NCBI GenBank assembly: GCA_043744215.1
Contig: JAYTVC010000012.1
Location: 1 to 64,000, forward strand
Length of the DNA stretch: 64,000 bases
Origin: JBEEJL01 sp043744215
GTDB taxonomy: Bacteria > Pseudomonadota > Gammaproteobacteria > Burkholderiales > JBEEJL01
Direction: 5' to 3'
The position numbers were made by a program, and so were the translations under genes. The notes under the pieces were generated by a model, which was not told the DNA's origin, searched no databases, and saw only the letters and a list, made by a program, of their open reading frames with translations. This document shows positions 40,463 through 49,306 of this stretch, one piece after another. The number at the start of each line of letters is the position of its first letter. Within the stretch, counting starts at the first letter, position 1.

Positions 40463-41137
40463 TTACCGATCCACCAACTCTTCGGGCAGCGTCGGCACGA
40501 CGGCGACGGCTTCCACGAATGGGCTGGCGCGAAATTGCGTTTCCGTTTTCTGCATGCGTGCGTCCGCCACCTTGATGAAGTAATCACCCAGCTGTGTCGG
40601 CCCGGCGACAATTAGCGCACGGTTGTCGATAAGCATTAAGCGAATCTGGTTTTCTGTGGCATCCGCTTTGAAATTCACGCGCAGCAATGGGCCGTCGGCG
40701 AGACCAGTTTTTGCGCCGCGTACTTGCGCGAAATCCGGTGCATCAACCACGCTTTTGCCGATCACCACGGCTTGCAAGGCAATCACCGCCAGCGCGAGAC
40801 CTAGCGCCGGTGAAAATCTGGCGAAGCCGGTGTTGCCGCTGCCAAACAACCATTGGGTAAAGCGCTCGAATGCCGATAGGTGTTTTGCCGCCGGCACGCG
40901 TGCCGCTTTTTCGGCATGGATGCGCACCAGCGCTTTTTGCAAACCGATATCTGCGGCGATGACGGGAATATTTTCTTTCGTCTGGGTTTCAAGCGTGCGC
41001 CAGGCCGCCAATTCCACGGCGGCCTCGGCTTGATGATTTTTTAAATAGGCATCGACCCACACGCGGTCGGCACCGGCCAATGTGCCGTTCACATACCACG
41101 GCAACAATTCAGCAAAGCGTAAATGCTCTTTATTCAC
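40463..41137 (-). CDS. anti-sigma factor, membrane-bound, without zinc motif
   Basis: This ~224-residue protein follows the ECF sigma gene and overlaps its stop. It has an N-terminal helical segment (HLRFAELLPWYVNGTLAG) like anti-sigma domains, one transmembrane helix (about 105-127, SPALGLALAVIALQAVVIG) and a periplasmic C-terminal domain. The HxxxCxxC motif of zinc-binding anti-sigma factors is absent, so it belongs to the metal-free type. The second GTG (41137) has AGAGG at good spacing; a GTG at 41143 is also open. It should hold the sigma factor inactive until an envelope signal arrives. Confidence 0.83.
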   Translation of the reverse strand: MNKEHLRFAELLPWYVNGTLAGADRVWVDAYLKNHQAEAAVELAAWRTLETQTKENIPVIAADIGLQKALVRIHAEKAARVPAAKHLSAFERFTQWLFGSGNTGFARFSPALGLALAVIALQAVVIGKSVVDAPDFAQVRGAKTGLADGPLLRVNFKADATENQIRLMLIDNRALIVAGPTQLGDYFIKVADARMQKTETQFRASPFVEAVAVVPTLPEELVDR

Positions 41138-41702
41138 GTACACCCTCTCGTTCTAAATAAATTCTCAGGCAATTTTTCACTTTTTGCCGCGCATGAAATA
41201 ATCTGGTCTTGATCGTATTTTCCGGTACACGCTGCACTTTTGCGACTTCACTCAACGAATAGCCTTCATAAAAAACCAAATGAAGACAATCTCGATGTTC
41301 GTCGGACAATTTACTCATGCAATCTTGCACACCTGCGTGGCGTTGTTTGTCTGCCAACAGCGCAAACCCGTCCGGATCGGATGACACAAGGGTTTGCTCA
41401 TAATCCTGCACATCATCATGGTCGGGTTCCGCCGACCGGTAACTATTTAATATTTTGTAACGCGCAATCCCCAACACCCAGGTACTGAATTTGGATTCGC
41501 CGCGAAAACGATCGGGGAATTTCCAAATCTCGTGCAGCGTATCGACGACTATTTCTTCCGCTTGCGCCGGGTCATGTAATCGATTCAAGGCGAAGGCATA
41601 CACTTTGCGACTCATTTCTTTATAGAGTTCGGTGAACGCAGCCTCGTCGCCGACTGAAATTTTTTTCAATAAAATTAAATAGTTGTTGTTATCAAATTCC
41701 AT
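41130..41702 (-). CDS. ECF-type RNA polymerase sigma factor
   Basis: The 190-residue protein has sigma-70 region 2 (AFTELYKEMSRKVYAFALNR and WVLGIARYKILNSYR) and region 4 (YSLSEVAKVQRVPENTIKTRLFHARQKV). It lacks region 3, as ECF factors do. AGGA lies seven bases before the ATG at 41702, which gives normal ECF length; the frame extends to 41846. It heads the operon with its anti-sigma, a caspase-like protein and an OmpA-type protein. A full 24-bp motif with TATAAT lies 185 bp upstream, facing this operon. Confidence 0.92.
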   Translation of the reverse strand: MEFDNNNYLILLKKISVGDEAAFTELYKEMSRKVYAFALNRLHDPAQAEEIVVDTLHEIWKFPDRFRGESKFSTWVLGIARYKILNSYRSAEPDHDDVQDYEQTLVSSDPDGFALLADKQRHAGVQDCMSKLSDEHRDCLHLVFYEGYSLSEVAKVQRVPENTIKTRLFHARQKVKNCLRIYLEREGVRE

Positions 41703-42143
41703 CTGCTTGTCCTGAAATGAGTCACCGCTTTGACGCTTTCGGTTCAATCTATCTGACATTATCGGCGTGGCCTGCCGCCGCTTCTCAGCGCTATCTACGT
41801 ACCATTTTAGGCGGGTCTGCCTGCAAAAAAAATGCTCCAAAACCATTAGTAGGGAGATTTCAATAGCGTAATATTCGTTACTTTATCTATCTAATTGATT
41901 ATATTGAATTTTATTTTTTGCTATTTGTGCGGCATACTCCAAAAATACAGTATTTACCCTATGCTGATTTACGGGGTTCACAGTACAGCTATTCTTGCCT
42001 AAGCGACTAGACTGACCTTGAAGCTTTAAAGAGTCAGCAGCTTGCCACCCACTAGTCTTTCCACAAGCCATTAACGGCTTAGGCGACGGCTCACCTTTCC
42101 AGTGTGCCCGAACTTTTATTTGCGCAGCAGCCAGGAGTCAGAA
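41703..42143. other. divergent intergenic region between sigma factor and response regulator
   Basis: About 440 bp. The part next to the sigma gene is an in-frame extension of its open frame and may be leader. The middle contains the 24-bp motif. The right half must carry the promoter of the response regulator, but no clear -35/-10 pair stands out. Confidence 0.4.
41886..41909 (-). repeat. 24-bp TATAAT motif, copy 6
   Basis: The ATTCAATATAATCAAT part is fully conserved on the minus strand, while the last eight bases diverge. It faces the sigma-factor operon. Confidence 0.7.
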
Positions 42144-42794
42144 ATGAAACAACGCATCGTCATCGCCGAAGACCACACCATATTGCGCGAAGGTTTGCGC
42201 GCGCTGGTATCGGCAGATCCGGACATTGAAGTAGTGGCAGAAGCATCAAACGGCCGCGACGCCATCCGCCTGGCGGCCACGCTTACACCCGATCTGATGA
42301 TGATGGATATTTCCATGCCTGGCACCAACGGCATCGAGGCGATGGTTGAAATCAAAAAACGCAATCCTGAAGTGCGCATTCTTGCCTTAACGGTGCACAA
42401 GACGGAAGAATATATCCGCGAGACCCTCGCCGCCGGTGCCGACGGTTATGTGCTCAAAGACGCGACTTATGCCGAATTGATGATGGCGGTGAAAAGCGTG
42501 CTGGCAGGGAAAAAATACCTGAGCCCGGCCATTTCGGAAAAAATCGTCAACGGTTTTCTCGACCCGACAAAGGGCGGCAAGGGCAGCACATCATGGGATT
42601 CGTTAACGCACCGCGAACGCGAAGTGTTAAAGCTGATTGCCGAAGGCCAAACCAATAAGCTCATAGCGGGATATTTATGCCTGTCGGTCAAAACGGTGGA
42701 AAAACACCGTTCAAATTTAATGCGCAAACTTGATTTGCATAATGTCTCGGCACTCACTTCCTTTGCCATCGAAAAAGGCTTGGTGCAGCATTGA
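42144..42794 (+). CDS. NarL/FixJ-family response regulator
   Basis: The 216-residue protein has a receiver domain with Asp55 (LMMMDISMPG) as phosphorylation site and a C-terminal LuxR-type helix-turn-helix (LTHREREVLKLIAEGQTNKLI and SVKTVEKHRSNLMRKL). AGGAGT precedes the ATG. The longer frame adds a non-conserved leader. It converges on the histidine kinase gene, its likely partner, and is probably a DNA-binding activator. Its targets are not known. Confidence 0.94.
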   Translation: MKQRIVIAEDHTILREGLRALVSADPDIEVVAEASNGRDAIRLAATLTPDLMMMDISMPGTNGIEAMVEIKKRNPEVRILALTVHKTEEYIRETLAAGADGYVLKDATYAELMMAVKSVLAGKKYLSPAISEKIVNGFLDPTKGGKGSTSWDSLTHREREVLKLIAEGQTNKLIAGYLCLSVKTVEKHRSNLMRKLDLHNVSALTSFAIEKGLVQH

Positions 42795-42811
42795 TCAGCG
42801 TTGTTATAAAC

Positions 42812-42846
42812 TAAAAAAAACGGGCGCTGTGCGCCCGTTTTTTATT
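42812..42846. terminator. bidirectional terminator
   Basis: ACGGGCGC and GCGCCCGT form a stem around TGT, flanked by AAAAAAAA on the left and TTTTTT on the right, so it can end transcripts from both the response regulator and the convergent kinase gene. Confidence 0.88.
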
Positions 42847-42878
42847 GATGCTGTTTTTTATTGATACCGTTTTTTGCA

Positions 42879-44228
42879 TTACACCGGCCGCTTGGCCAGG
42901 CTTTTACGTGCACTCGGATCAGGCCCGCAATAGGCCCAGGCCGCGCGGATGCGCGTACCGCCACCTTTGATTGATTGAATCACAAACGATCCGCCCGACA
43001 TCTCGGCACGTTCTCTCATGATCGCCAAACCAAAACCGCTATGTGAACCCGGTTTGGTGCGTACTTCTTCCGGCTTGAAACCCTTGCCATTGTCATGAAT
43101 GGTAAGTTCCATCACGTCATTCTGTTTGGTCAGCGCCACCAGCACGCTGCTTGCGCTGGCATGCTTGGCGATATTATTCATCGCCTCTTGCATGACGCGG
43201 AAGATGACCGTCTTCAGTTCATTCGGCACATCTTCTTCATCGACGGTAATATTTTTTTCTACGCCAAGGTGCTGATAGGTGCTGCTGTATTCGCGCATAA
43301 ACCAGGCGATGGTCGGCAGGATGCCCAAATCGTCGAGCGTAGTGGGGCGCAAATTCATGGAGATGTTGCGCACTTCTTCAATCGCCCCTTGAATATGCTT
43401 GACTACCATGTTGAGCGGCTGCACTTCGCGAACGCCTTTTTCACCCAGCATGCGCACGGCATTTTCTACATTGAATTTCACCGCACTCAAAGTCTGGCCG
43501 ATGCCGTCATGCAATTCCGAGGCGATGCGTTTGCGTTCTTTTTCTTCCGTCGCCAACAATTCGGCCGAGAGTACGCGCAGCTTTTTTTCCGATTCGCGCA
43601 ACACGTTTTCGGCACGCTTGCGCTCTTCCATTTCCCATTTGAGCATGGTGTTGGTGCGCACCAGTTCCGATGTACGCAGTTCGACGCGTTGCTCCAGTTC
43701 TTCGTTGAATTTTTTCAATACTTCTTCGGTGTGTTTGATATCCGTGATGTCATGCACCACCGCAATAGTCAGCGCACCGACTGCCGTCTTTCGTACATCG
43801 GCCGGGAGGTTGTTACGCAACTGGATTTGCAAATGCCGCTTGAGTACGCTGTCTTCCGACTCACATTCGGTAAATTGCTTGAAGGTCAATTCGCGGGATG
43901 CGCGGTCAAGAAAGCCCTGGAGATAACAGTCGGCACCATTGCAGGATGGATGCAAAAGCTCATGCAGACTGCGGCCCTTGATATCGGCCACGCGGCCCAC
44001 ACCCCAGCGCTCAACCGTGCGGTTGGCACGCATTACGCGGCCTTTTTCATCCAGCAGGAATACGAGTTGAGGCAATGCATCGGCGGTGGATTCCCATTCT
44101 TTCTTTGCTTGCGCGATACGCTGTTCAAGCTCGGTGCGGGATGAGCTGACGTCGTCGCCTGAGCGGCGGTTTTTCGGCGGCACGGTAGCGCCGACCTGCT
44201 TGAGCGAAACTTCGTTGGTTTTTACCAT
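42879..44228 (-). CDS. PAS-containing histidine kinase (HisKA_3, NarX/DegS type)
   Basis: The 449-residue protein is soluble. It has a PAS domain (about 45-165) with two close cysteines, Cys96 and Cys101 in HPSCNGADCYLQG, a long coiled coil (about 166-230), a HisKA_3 dimerisation domain with phospho-acceptor His240 in ERKRIASELHDGIGQ, and a HATPase_c domain with NNIAKHA and DNGKGF. The Cys pair could sense redox state or bind a metal or haem; this is inference. It is flanked by a NarL-type regulator and a single-domain receiver, so it may phosphorylate both. Confidence 0.92.
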   Translation of the reverse strand: MVKTNEVSLKQVGATVPPKNRRSGDDVSSSRTELEQRIAQAKKEWESTADALPQLVFLLDEKGRVMRANRTVERWGVGRVADIKGRSLHELLHPSCNGADCYLQGFLDRASRELTFKQFTECESEDSVLKRHLQIQLRNNLPADVRKTAVGALTIAVVHDITDIKHTEEVLKKFNEELEQRVELRTSELVRTNTMLKWEMEERKRAENVLRESEKKLRVLSAELLATEEKERKRIASELHDGIGQTLSAVKFNVENAVRMLGEKGVREVQPLNMVVKHIQGAIEEVRNISMNLRPTTLDDLGILPTIAWFMREYSSTYQHLGVEKNITVDEEDVPNELKTVIFRVMQEAMNNIAKHASASSVLVALTKQNDVMELTIHDNGKGFKPEEVRTKPGSHSGFGLAIMRERAEMSGGSFVIQSIKGGGTRIRAAWAYCGPDPSARKSLAKRPV

Positions 44229-44485
44229 GTTTGCAAACCTCTTTAATAGCGCGGCGCACGAACTGTCATGTCAATAGCCATTTACCGCAGGACGCACTTT
44301 AGTATAAAGCACCTCGTCAAAATCGTTTTGCGGTGTCGGGCTGGCGCCCACCGATGGCGGCATCGAATAAAACAGGTTACTCCCACGATGCATGCAATGC
44401 TGTGACGAAAATCACTTGATTTCACGTTGTCGATTTCACTTGTCGATTTTCGTGATCGAGGCAAATTTAACGCCCTAAACCACGG

Positions 44486-44513
44486 GCGTAAAAAAGCCCT
44501 CGAATGAGGGCGT
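44486..44513 (-). terminator. intrinsic terminator of the single-domain receiver gene
   Basis: GCCCTC and GAGGGC form a stem around GAAT. On the minus strand it is followed by TTTTTTAC. Confidence 0.85.
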
Positions 44514-44518
44514 AAAAT

Positions 44519-44542
44519 ATTCAATATAATCAATTAGTTATG
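44519..44542 (+). repeat. 24-bp TATAAT motif, copy 7
   Basis: ATTCAATATAATCAAT is fully conserved and GTTA follows. The copy lies between the receiver stop and its terminator and points toward the 3' end of that gene, so it cannot be a promoter for a known gene. Confidence 0.75.
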
Positions 44543-44548
44543 CGTTGT

Positions 44549-44950
44549 CTAATTCGGCATGCTGAGAACGGTGCCGTAATCGGCATGGCTGCGTACCGAT
44601 TCCACCACCGATAAAATTTGCGCCTCGGTCGTCGCGCCCTTGGCCACAAAATAGCTGGCGCCAGAGGAAAATGCGGCATGGCGATATTCGGGCAGATCTG
44701 AGCCAGTCATCACGACAATGGTGGTTGCTGCGTGTTGGCGCTTGATGATTTTGGTCAAGTCCAACCCATTGGCATTGGGCAGTTTTACATCCATAAATAC
44801 CAGGTCGGGAAGCAGCATATCCATCTGCTTCAAGGCTTCGTCGCCACTATCCACCTCCACCAACATCATGTCGGGAAAACGTTCGTGCAGCATATGGCTC
44901 AGTGATTGGCGGAACGCAGGATTGTCTTCAACGATGAGTGTTTTGAACAT
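44549..44950 (-). CDS. single-domain response regulator (receiver)
   Basis: The 133-residue protein is a CheY-like receiver with the acidic pair ED (TLIVEDNPAFRQS), phospho-acceptor Asp54 in DLVFMDVKLPNANG, and the switch Thr and Lys (VVMTGSD and YFVAKGAT). No output domain is present. The ATG at 44950 begins the fold, while the longer frame to 45061 is unrelated leader. It is on the same strand as, and upstream of, the histidine kinase and may be a phosphate sink or second partner. Confidence 0.92.
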   Translation of the reverse strand: MFKTLIVEDNPAFRQSLSHMLHERFPDMMLVEVDSGDEALKQMDMLLPDLVFMDVKLPNANGLDLTKIIKRQHAATTIVVMTGSDLPEYRHAAFSSGASYFVAKGATTEAQILSVVESVRSHADYGTVLSMPN

Positions 44951-45188
44951 ACAATTCTCGGCTAGGGGGTCTGGCGTGACTTCGGCTGCGGCTGCGTAAT
45001 GTCGCGGGCAAACCGATTTTTTCTTGATTGAAGTGTAAGGGGCGGTGGCTCCCATGAGCATGGGGTATAGGCTTTATATCAGGTGGGGCGCTACCCTAAA
45101 ATCTCGTGCGGGGCGGGGCTCGGAAACGGCTTGTGCAGATGAGAATATCCCCCGGCGAGCGGGCAAGGCCGGCTAAAGCTTCGGACGG

Positions 45189-47618
45189 TTAAAGCTTCGC
45201 TATCAGCGATTTTGCCGTTTCAATGCCGGCAAACGTGTTGCCGCCGGTCAATGCGTTTTGCAAATGGATTTTTGCCCGTTGTTTATCGCCTGCTTCGTGA
45301 TAGGCCATGCCAAGATGGAACTGGCCTATAGACGATACCTCAGACTGGCTCTCGAGCGCCCGTTGCAAATACGGCAAGCCGCGCCTTGGTTGCCCATTTT
45401 TTACCCACGCCCAGCCGAGCGTGTCGAGATACGCCGGGTTGGAGGTGTTTTCAAACCGGCGCGCGATAGTCAGCGCGCGTTCGCGGCTGGATGCATCGCT
45501 GCGTTTTTCCAATAGCATCATGGCAAGATTATTGGCTGCCACATCCATAGCCGGATTTTGCTTGAAGATGGCATCGTATTGCGCCAGCGCACGGTCATGG
45601 GCCTGATTGGTTTCCAGGATCGCCCCGTGGGCAAACGCCAGTATCGGATCGCCAGGCATCTGGCGCAGGCCTGCTTCGAGCACCTCCTGCGCCTTGGAGT
45701 TGTCTTTGCTGTCGTGATGCAGTTGCGCCAAGGCAAGGTAAGGCGTTTGCCAAAATGGATTGATATTTAACGAGCGGCCATAGGCTTGCTTCGCCTCGGC
45801 ATATTTTTTTTGTTCACGATAAAACTCACCGAGCAGGTAATAGGCCTGGTTCAAGGTGGGGGAATCAATGCGCAGTTGCCCTTTGATTTTAGCCAGCGCC
45901 AGATCGGCGCGGCCTTGGGCAAGATAGGCTTGTACGATGCCTTTGAGCGGCTCAATGGCTTTCGGTGAAGTGCGCAACGCCCGCTGGAATTCACCTACCG
46001 CCGCACCGAATTTTCTTTCTCCGAGATAATAACTGCCCAGTCGAAAATAATTTTGCGCGGCCGGCGACAAGTAGTTGGTCATGCTGGTGAGGCCCGCCTC
46101 TGCTCCCGGCAAGCCTTGATTGGCGGCTTGTAACGTTGCGCGCATTTGCAATAAGCGCGCATCAAGCGGGGATAGTTTTAGCGCCGCGCCCACTTCAGCC
46201 AGCGCTGCGTTGAAATCCCTGGTCTGCGCCAAAAACTCGGCCAGCATTAAGCGCCCTTGCGGGTTAGCGGGATTGCGTTTGACCGCGCTGGCTAAAATTT
46301 CCCGCGCCAGCATGGGCTCGTTATTGGCAACGTGGGCGCGCGCGAGCATACCGGTGTATTCGATGGAGTCTGGATAGTCTTTCAACGCCCAACGGAAATC
46401 TGCAATGGCAAGCTGCGCATCGCCGGCCTCGAGCGCCAAGCGGCCGTGCAGTACGCTGGCTTCAACATTTTTCGGATTGAGTTTCAGCACTTCGTCTACT
46501 AGCGTTTTAGCACTACTGGCCTTACCTGCGGCCGTTAACGCCTGCGCCAGTTGCGTGCGCGCCCGCTCATTGGCGACCGGATTGCCATTTTGCGCAATGA
46601 TGTCGCGATAAGCCTGCTCTGCCTTGTCGATTTGTCCGGTGAGGCCGTAAAAATCTGCCAGGCCAAAACGCAAATCAAGTTCGGAAGGATTGGTCTGAAT
46701 CAATCCCTGCCAGAGCATCTCCGCTTTTTCTGGCGAGCGATAGCGCAGCAAAAATTCCGCCAGCAGTTGCGCCCGGCCTAGGTCGGAAGGCTGCTGGGCG
46801 ACCGAGGCGCGCAAGGTCTTCTCGGCATTGTCCTTTTCGCCTGCCAACACGTACAACGTCGCGAGGCGAAGATGGTGAAGATTATTTTCGGGTTCGAGGC
46901 CAGCCATCTCGCGCAATTGCCCGGCCGCTTTGCCCTGTTGTTTGGTCTGCAAATATAAGTTGGCCAGCGCCACCCGCAACGAAATGTTTTTGCTTTGCCG
47001 CGCGATGCTTTGCGTCAACACGTTTTCTGCACGGGCCGTCTCACCACGCCTGAAATGTAACTGCGCCAATTCAACTGCCGTATCGGTGAAATCCGGGCGG
47101 GCTTTCAAGGCCAATTCCAAGTCTTTAATGGCAGAATCCAAGTTGCCTTGTTTCGCTTTCACGCTGGCCATTAACGCTTTTGCCTCGACGCTGCCGGGGT
47201 CGGCCGCCAGTGCCGCTTTTGCCTTGTCAACGGCGGCCGTGTCTTTTCCTGCCAGCAGTTGCACGCGGCCCAGCCGGGTTTTTGCCTCTACGTAATTGGG
47301 TTGGATTTCCAGCACCTGCGTGTAGTTCGCTGCCGCCTCTTGGTATAACTGCTGGCTTTCGTGAATGATACCGAGCTGATAATACGCTTCGTAATTAGCT
47401 TGATTGATTGCCAGCACGTTCTTTAGCTCAAGCTTGGCCAGGTCGTATCGGTTGGCTTGCATCAATGATTTGGCTTGGTCGAGATAATATTTTTCGTGCT
47501 CGACCCGATTGCCGCAGCCGGCAAAAAAAACCAACACCAGCGCCTGGAAAAATACCGTTGCCTGTTTTGGCCAGAAGCAAAATTTTGGCACTTCTGAAAA
47601 CTGTATGGCGCGCGTCAT
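45189..47618 (-). CDS. PrsT-like TPR lipoprotein of the XrtA polysaccharide system
   Basis: The 809-residue protein has a lipobox (LVLVFFAGCGNR) and then almost continuous TPR repeats, recognisable from the A-x-x-x-Y/L-G-x-x-A pattern (for example YQLGIIHESQQLYQEAAANY). Its length and the context match the PEP-CTERM system TPR lipoprotein PrsT. The ATG is one base after the stop of the WecA-like gene (TGATATG), so the two are coupled. Such proteins probably help assemble or export the polysaccharide at the outer membrane. The open frame to 47654 is not needed. Confidence 0.85.
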   Translation of the reverse strand: MTRAIQFSEVPKFCFWPKQATVFFQALVLVFFAGCGNRVEHEKYYLDQAKSLMQANRYDLAKLELKNVLAINQANYEAYYQLGIIHESQQLYQEAAANYTQVLEIQPNYVEAKTRLGRVQLLAGKDTAAVDKAKAALAADPGSVEAKALMASVKAKQGNLDSAIKDLELALKARPDFTDTAVELAQLHFRRGETARAENVLTQSIARQSKNISLRVALANLYLQTKQQGKAAGQLREMAGLEPENNLHHLRLATLYVLAGEKDNAEKTLRASVAQQPSDLGRAQLLAEFLLRYRSPEKAEMLWQGLIQTNPSELDLRFGLADFYGLTGQIDKAEQAYRDIIAQNGNPVANERARTQLAQALTAAGKASSAKTLVDEVLKLNPKNVEASVLHGRLALEAGDAQLAIADFRWALKDYPDSIEYTGMLARAHVANNEPMLAREILASAVKRNPANPQGRLMLAEFLAQTRDFNAALAEVGAALKLSPLDARLLQMRATLQAANQGLPGAEAGLTSMTNYLSPAAQNYFRLGSYYLGERKFGAAVGEFQRALRTSPKAIEPLKGIVQAYLAQGRADLALAKIKGQLRIDSPTLNQAYYLLGEFYREQKKYAEAKQAYGRSLNINPFWQTPYLALAQLHHDSKDNSKAQEVLEAGLRQMPGDPILAFAHGAILETNQAHDRALAQYDAIFKQNPAMDVAANNLAMMLLEKRSDASSRERALTIARRFENTSNPAYLDTLGWAWVKNGQPRRGLPYLQRALESQSEVSSIGQFHLGMAYHEAGDKQRAKIHLQNALTGGNTFAGIETAKSLIAKL

Positions 47619-47619
47619 A

Positions 47620-49254
47620 TCAAGCCAACAATGTGCGTACCGCAAGAACCGCAAGTAGCAGTGAAAGGCCGGCGCGCAATAGCATCCACCCTCGCGTCAT
47701 GCGGCTGAGCAAGAGTTCTACTGCGTAAAATAAGACGATTACTTTGAGCAAAATGACTGCGTAGCCGCTCTTTTGCGATAGCAGCCCCGACAGGGCCGGC
47801 AATGCGATGGCCATGAAGATCACCAGAAAATCCAATGTAGTTATTTCAAAACGGTTTTTTTGCGCGTAGTGAATCCCCATAAAAATCATCGCGGCGAGAA
47901 AAATAAAAACCCCGTTGTCGATGGTAAAGTTGGGCCCGGCGATGTGCACCACCGGCTGTATCAGGTATTGCGCCAGCACGCAGATCACATACAAGCCCGC
48001 ACGCTCTGCCATGACAAACGGCTGGTTGCGGCGGGTGAATAAAAAAGTCAGCTCAATGGCTAACAGCACCAGGCACAGCACCATGATGTCGGTCGATACG
48101 CGCGGTGTGCGGATCAACGAGAACGTCACGTAGGACGCGACGATAGCGAACACTATACGAAACGCCCATTGACCGAGGCCGCCGCTGGCACGCAGCCACT
48201 CTACGCGATGCACGAGGAAAGTGCCGCCTTCACCATGGGAGCGCCCTTTGAAACGCCAGCCGCTATGCCAGGCCCATCGAAAAAACCCTAACACCGCCGC
48301 GCATATGCCCAGATAGACGCCGAGCACCAGCCAATCCGAACGGTAGCGCAACGCAAAACCGAGCAACACCAGGGTAGATTGTGTGACATAGATCATCAGC
48401 ACAGATTCATATTGGTCAAACCCGAGCGCCAGCATACGATGATGAATGTGGTTTTTATCCGGCGAAAACGGCGAGCGTTTCTGGTAGAGGCGCAGGCCCA
48501 TGACCATCAGTGTATCGAGCACGGGCAAACCAAACAGCAGCAGCGGCGTAACGGAACTGAGCCGGGTATTCACGCTCTGCGTGAGCACAATCGCCAACAC
48601 GCCGACGCAAAACCCCAGGTATTGGCTGCCCGTATCGCCCATAAAAATACTGGCAGGATGGGTATTGAAGCGCAGAAAACCCATGATGCCGCCCATGACG
48701 GCAAGGCAAATCACGACTAACTGATTGCTGCCTGCACGATAGCCCAGCAACGCGATGGCGGCGAAAGACAACAACGCCACGCCGCCGGCCAAACCATCGA
48801 GACCGTCGGATAAATTGATCGCATTGGTAATGCCCAGCAGAACAAAAATGGTGAGGGGAGCCGACAGAAAAATCGGCAGCGCTCCTTGATTAAAGGGCGT
48901 GCGTTCAATCAGCACATCGCCGTAAAACACGACGATGCAAGCAGCGATAAATTGGCCCAGCAGTTTGAGCTTGTAATTCAGGTTGGTGCGGTCATCCCAG
49001 ATCCCGAACACCGCAATGGTGGAAATGCCTGCGATGATTGCAGCCGTTTGTTGCGAGCGTTCTAACCACAACAAGGTGGCCAGCAGGGTGCCGATTATCA
49101 TGGCGACGCCACCGATGCGGGGAATCGCGCCCGTATGCACTTTGCGCGCATCGGGAATATCGACAAAGCCCAAACGCGCCGCAAATTGCATCAGCGGCGG
49201 TATGAGCAACATGGTCACAAACAACGAGACCGTAAAACTGAAAAAACCTGACAC
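47620..49254 (-). CDS. WecA/MraY-like initiating glycosyl-phosphate transferase, extended
   Basis: The first ~340 residues are a polyprenyl-phosphate sugar-1-phosphate transferase: PDARKVHTGAIPRIGGVAM, NAINLSDGLDGLAGG with catalytic Asp residues, IFMGDTGSQYLGF and the His-rich DKNHIHHRMLALG. It should load the first sugar phosphate onto undecaprenyl phosphate. The remaining ~200 residues add a second set of transmembrane helices not found in the standard enzyme. The GTG start has GGAAA upstream. It ends in a coupled start for the TPR lipoprotein. Confidence 0.9.
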   Translation of the reverse strand: MSGFFSFTVSLFVTMLLIPPLMQFAARLGFVDIPDARKVHTGAIPRIGGVAMIIGTLLATLLWLERSQQTAAIIAGISTIAVFGIWDDRTNLNYKLKLLGQFIAACIVVFYGDVLIERTPFNQGALPIFLSAPLTIFVLLGITNAINLSDGLDGLAGGVALLSFAAIALLGYRAGSNQLVVICLAVMGGIMGFLRFNTHPASIFMGDTGSQYLGFCVGVLAIVLTQSVNTRLSSVTPLLLFGLPVLDTLMVMGLRLYQKRSPFSPDKNHIHHRMLALGFDQYESVLMIYVTQSTLVLLGFALRYRSDWLVLGVYLGICAAVLGFFRWAWHSGWRFKGRSHGEGGTFLVHRVEWLRASGGLGQWAFRIVFAIVASYVTFSLIRTPRVSTDIMVLCLVLLAIELTFLFTRRNQPFVMAERAGLYVICVLAQYLIQPVVHIAGPNFTIDNGVFIFLAAMIFMGIHYAQKNRFEITTLDFLVIFMAIALPALSGLLSQKSGYAVILLKVIVLFYAVELLLSRMTRGWMLLRAGLSLLLAVLAVRTLLA

Positions 49255-49306
49255 AGTAGTTTCCCGTCAATGGAAGGCGGCCATCACGACCTGCCTGTCG
49301 GTAAAA

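Larger units (their letters stand above)
44229..44548. other. intergenic region between kinase and receiver genes
   Basis: About 320 bp containing the terminator of the upstream receiver gene (44491-44513), the 24-bp motif (44519-44542) and an inverted repeat ACGAAAATC (44405-44413) / GATTTTCGT (44445-44453) that might be a regulator site. No gene is visible. Confidence 0.5.
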
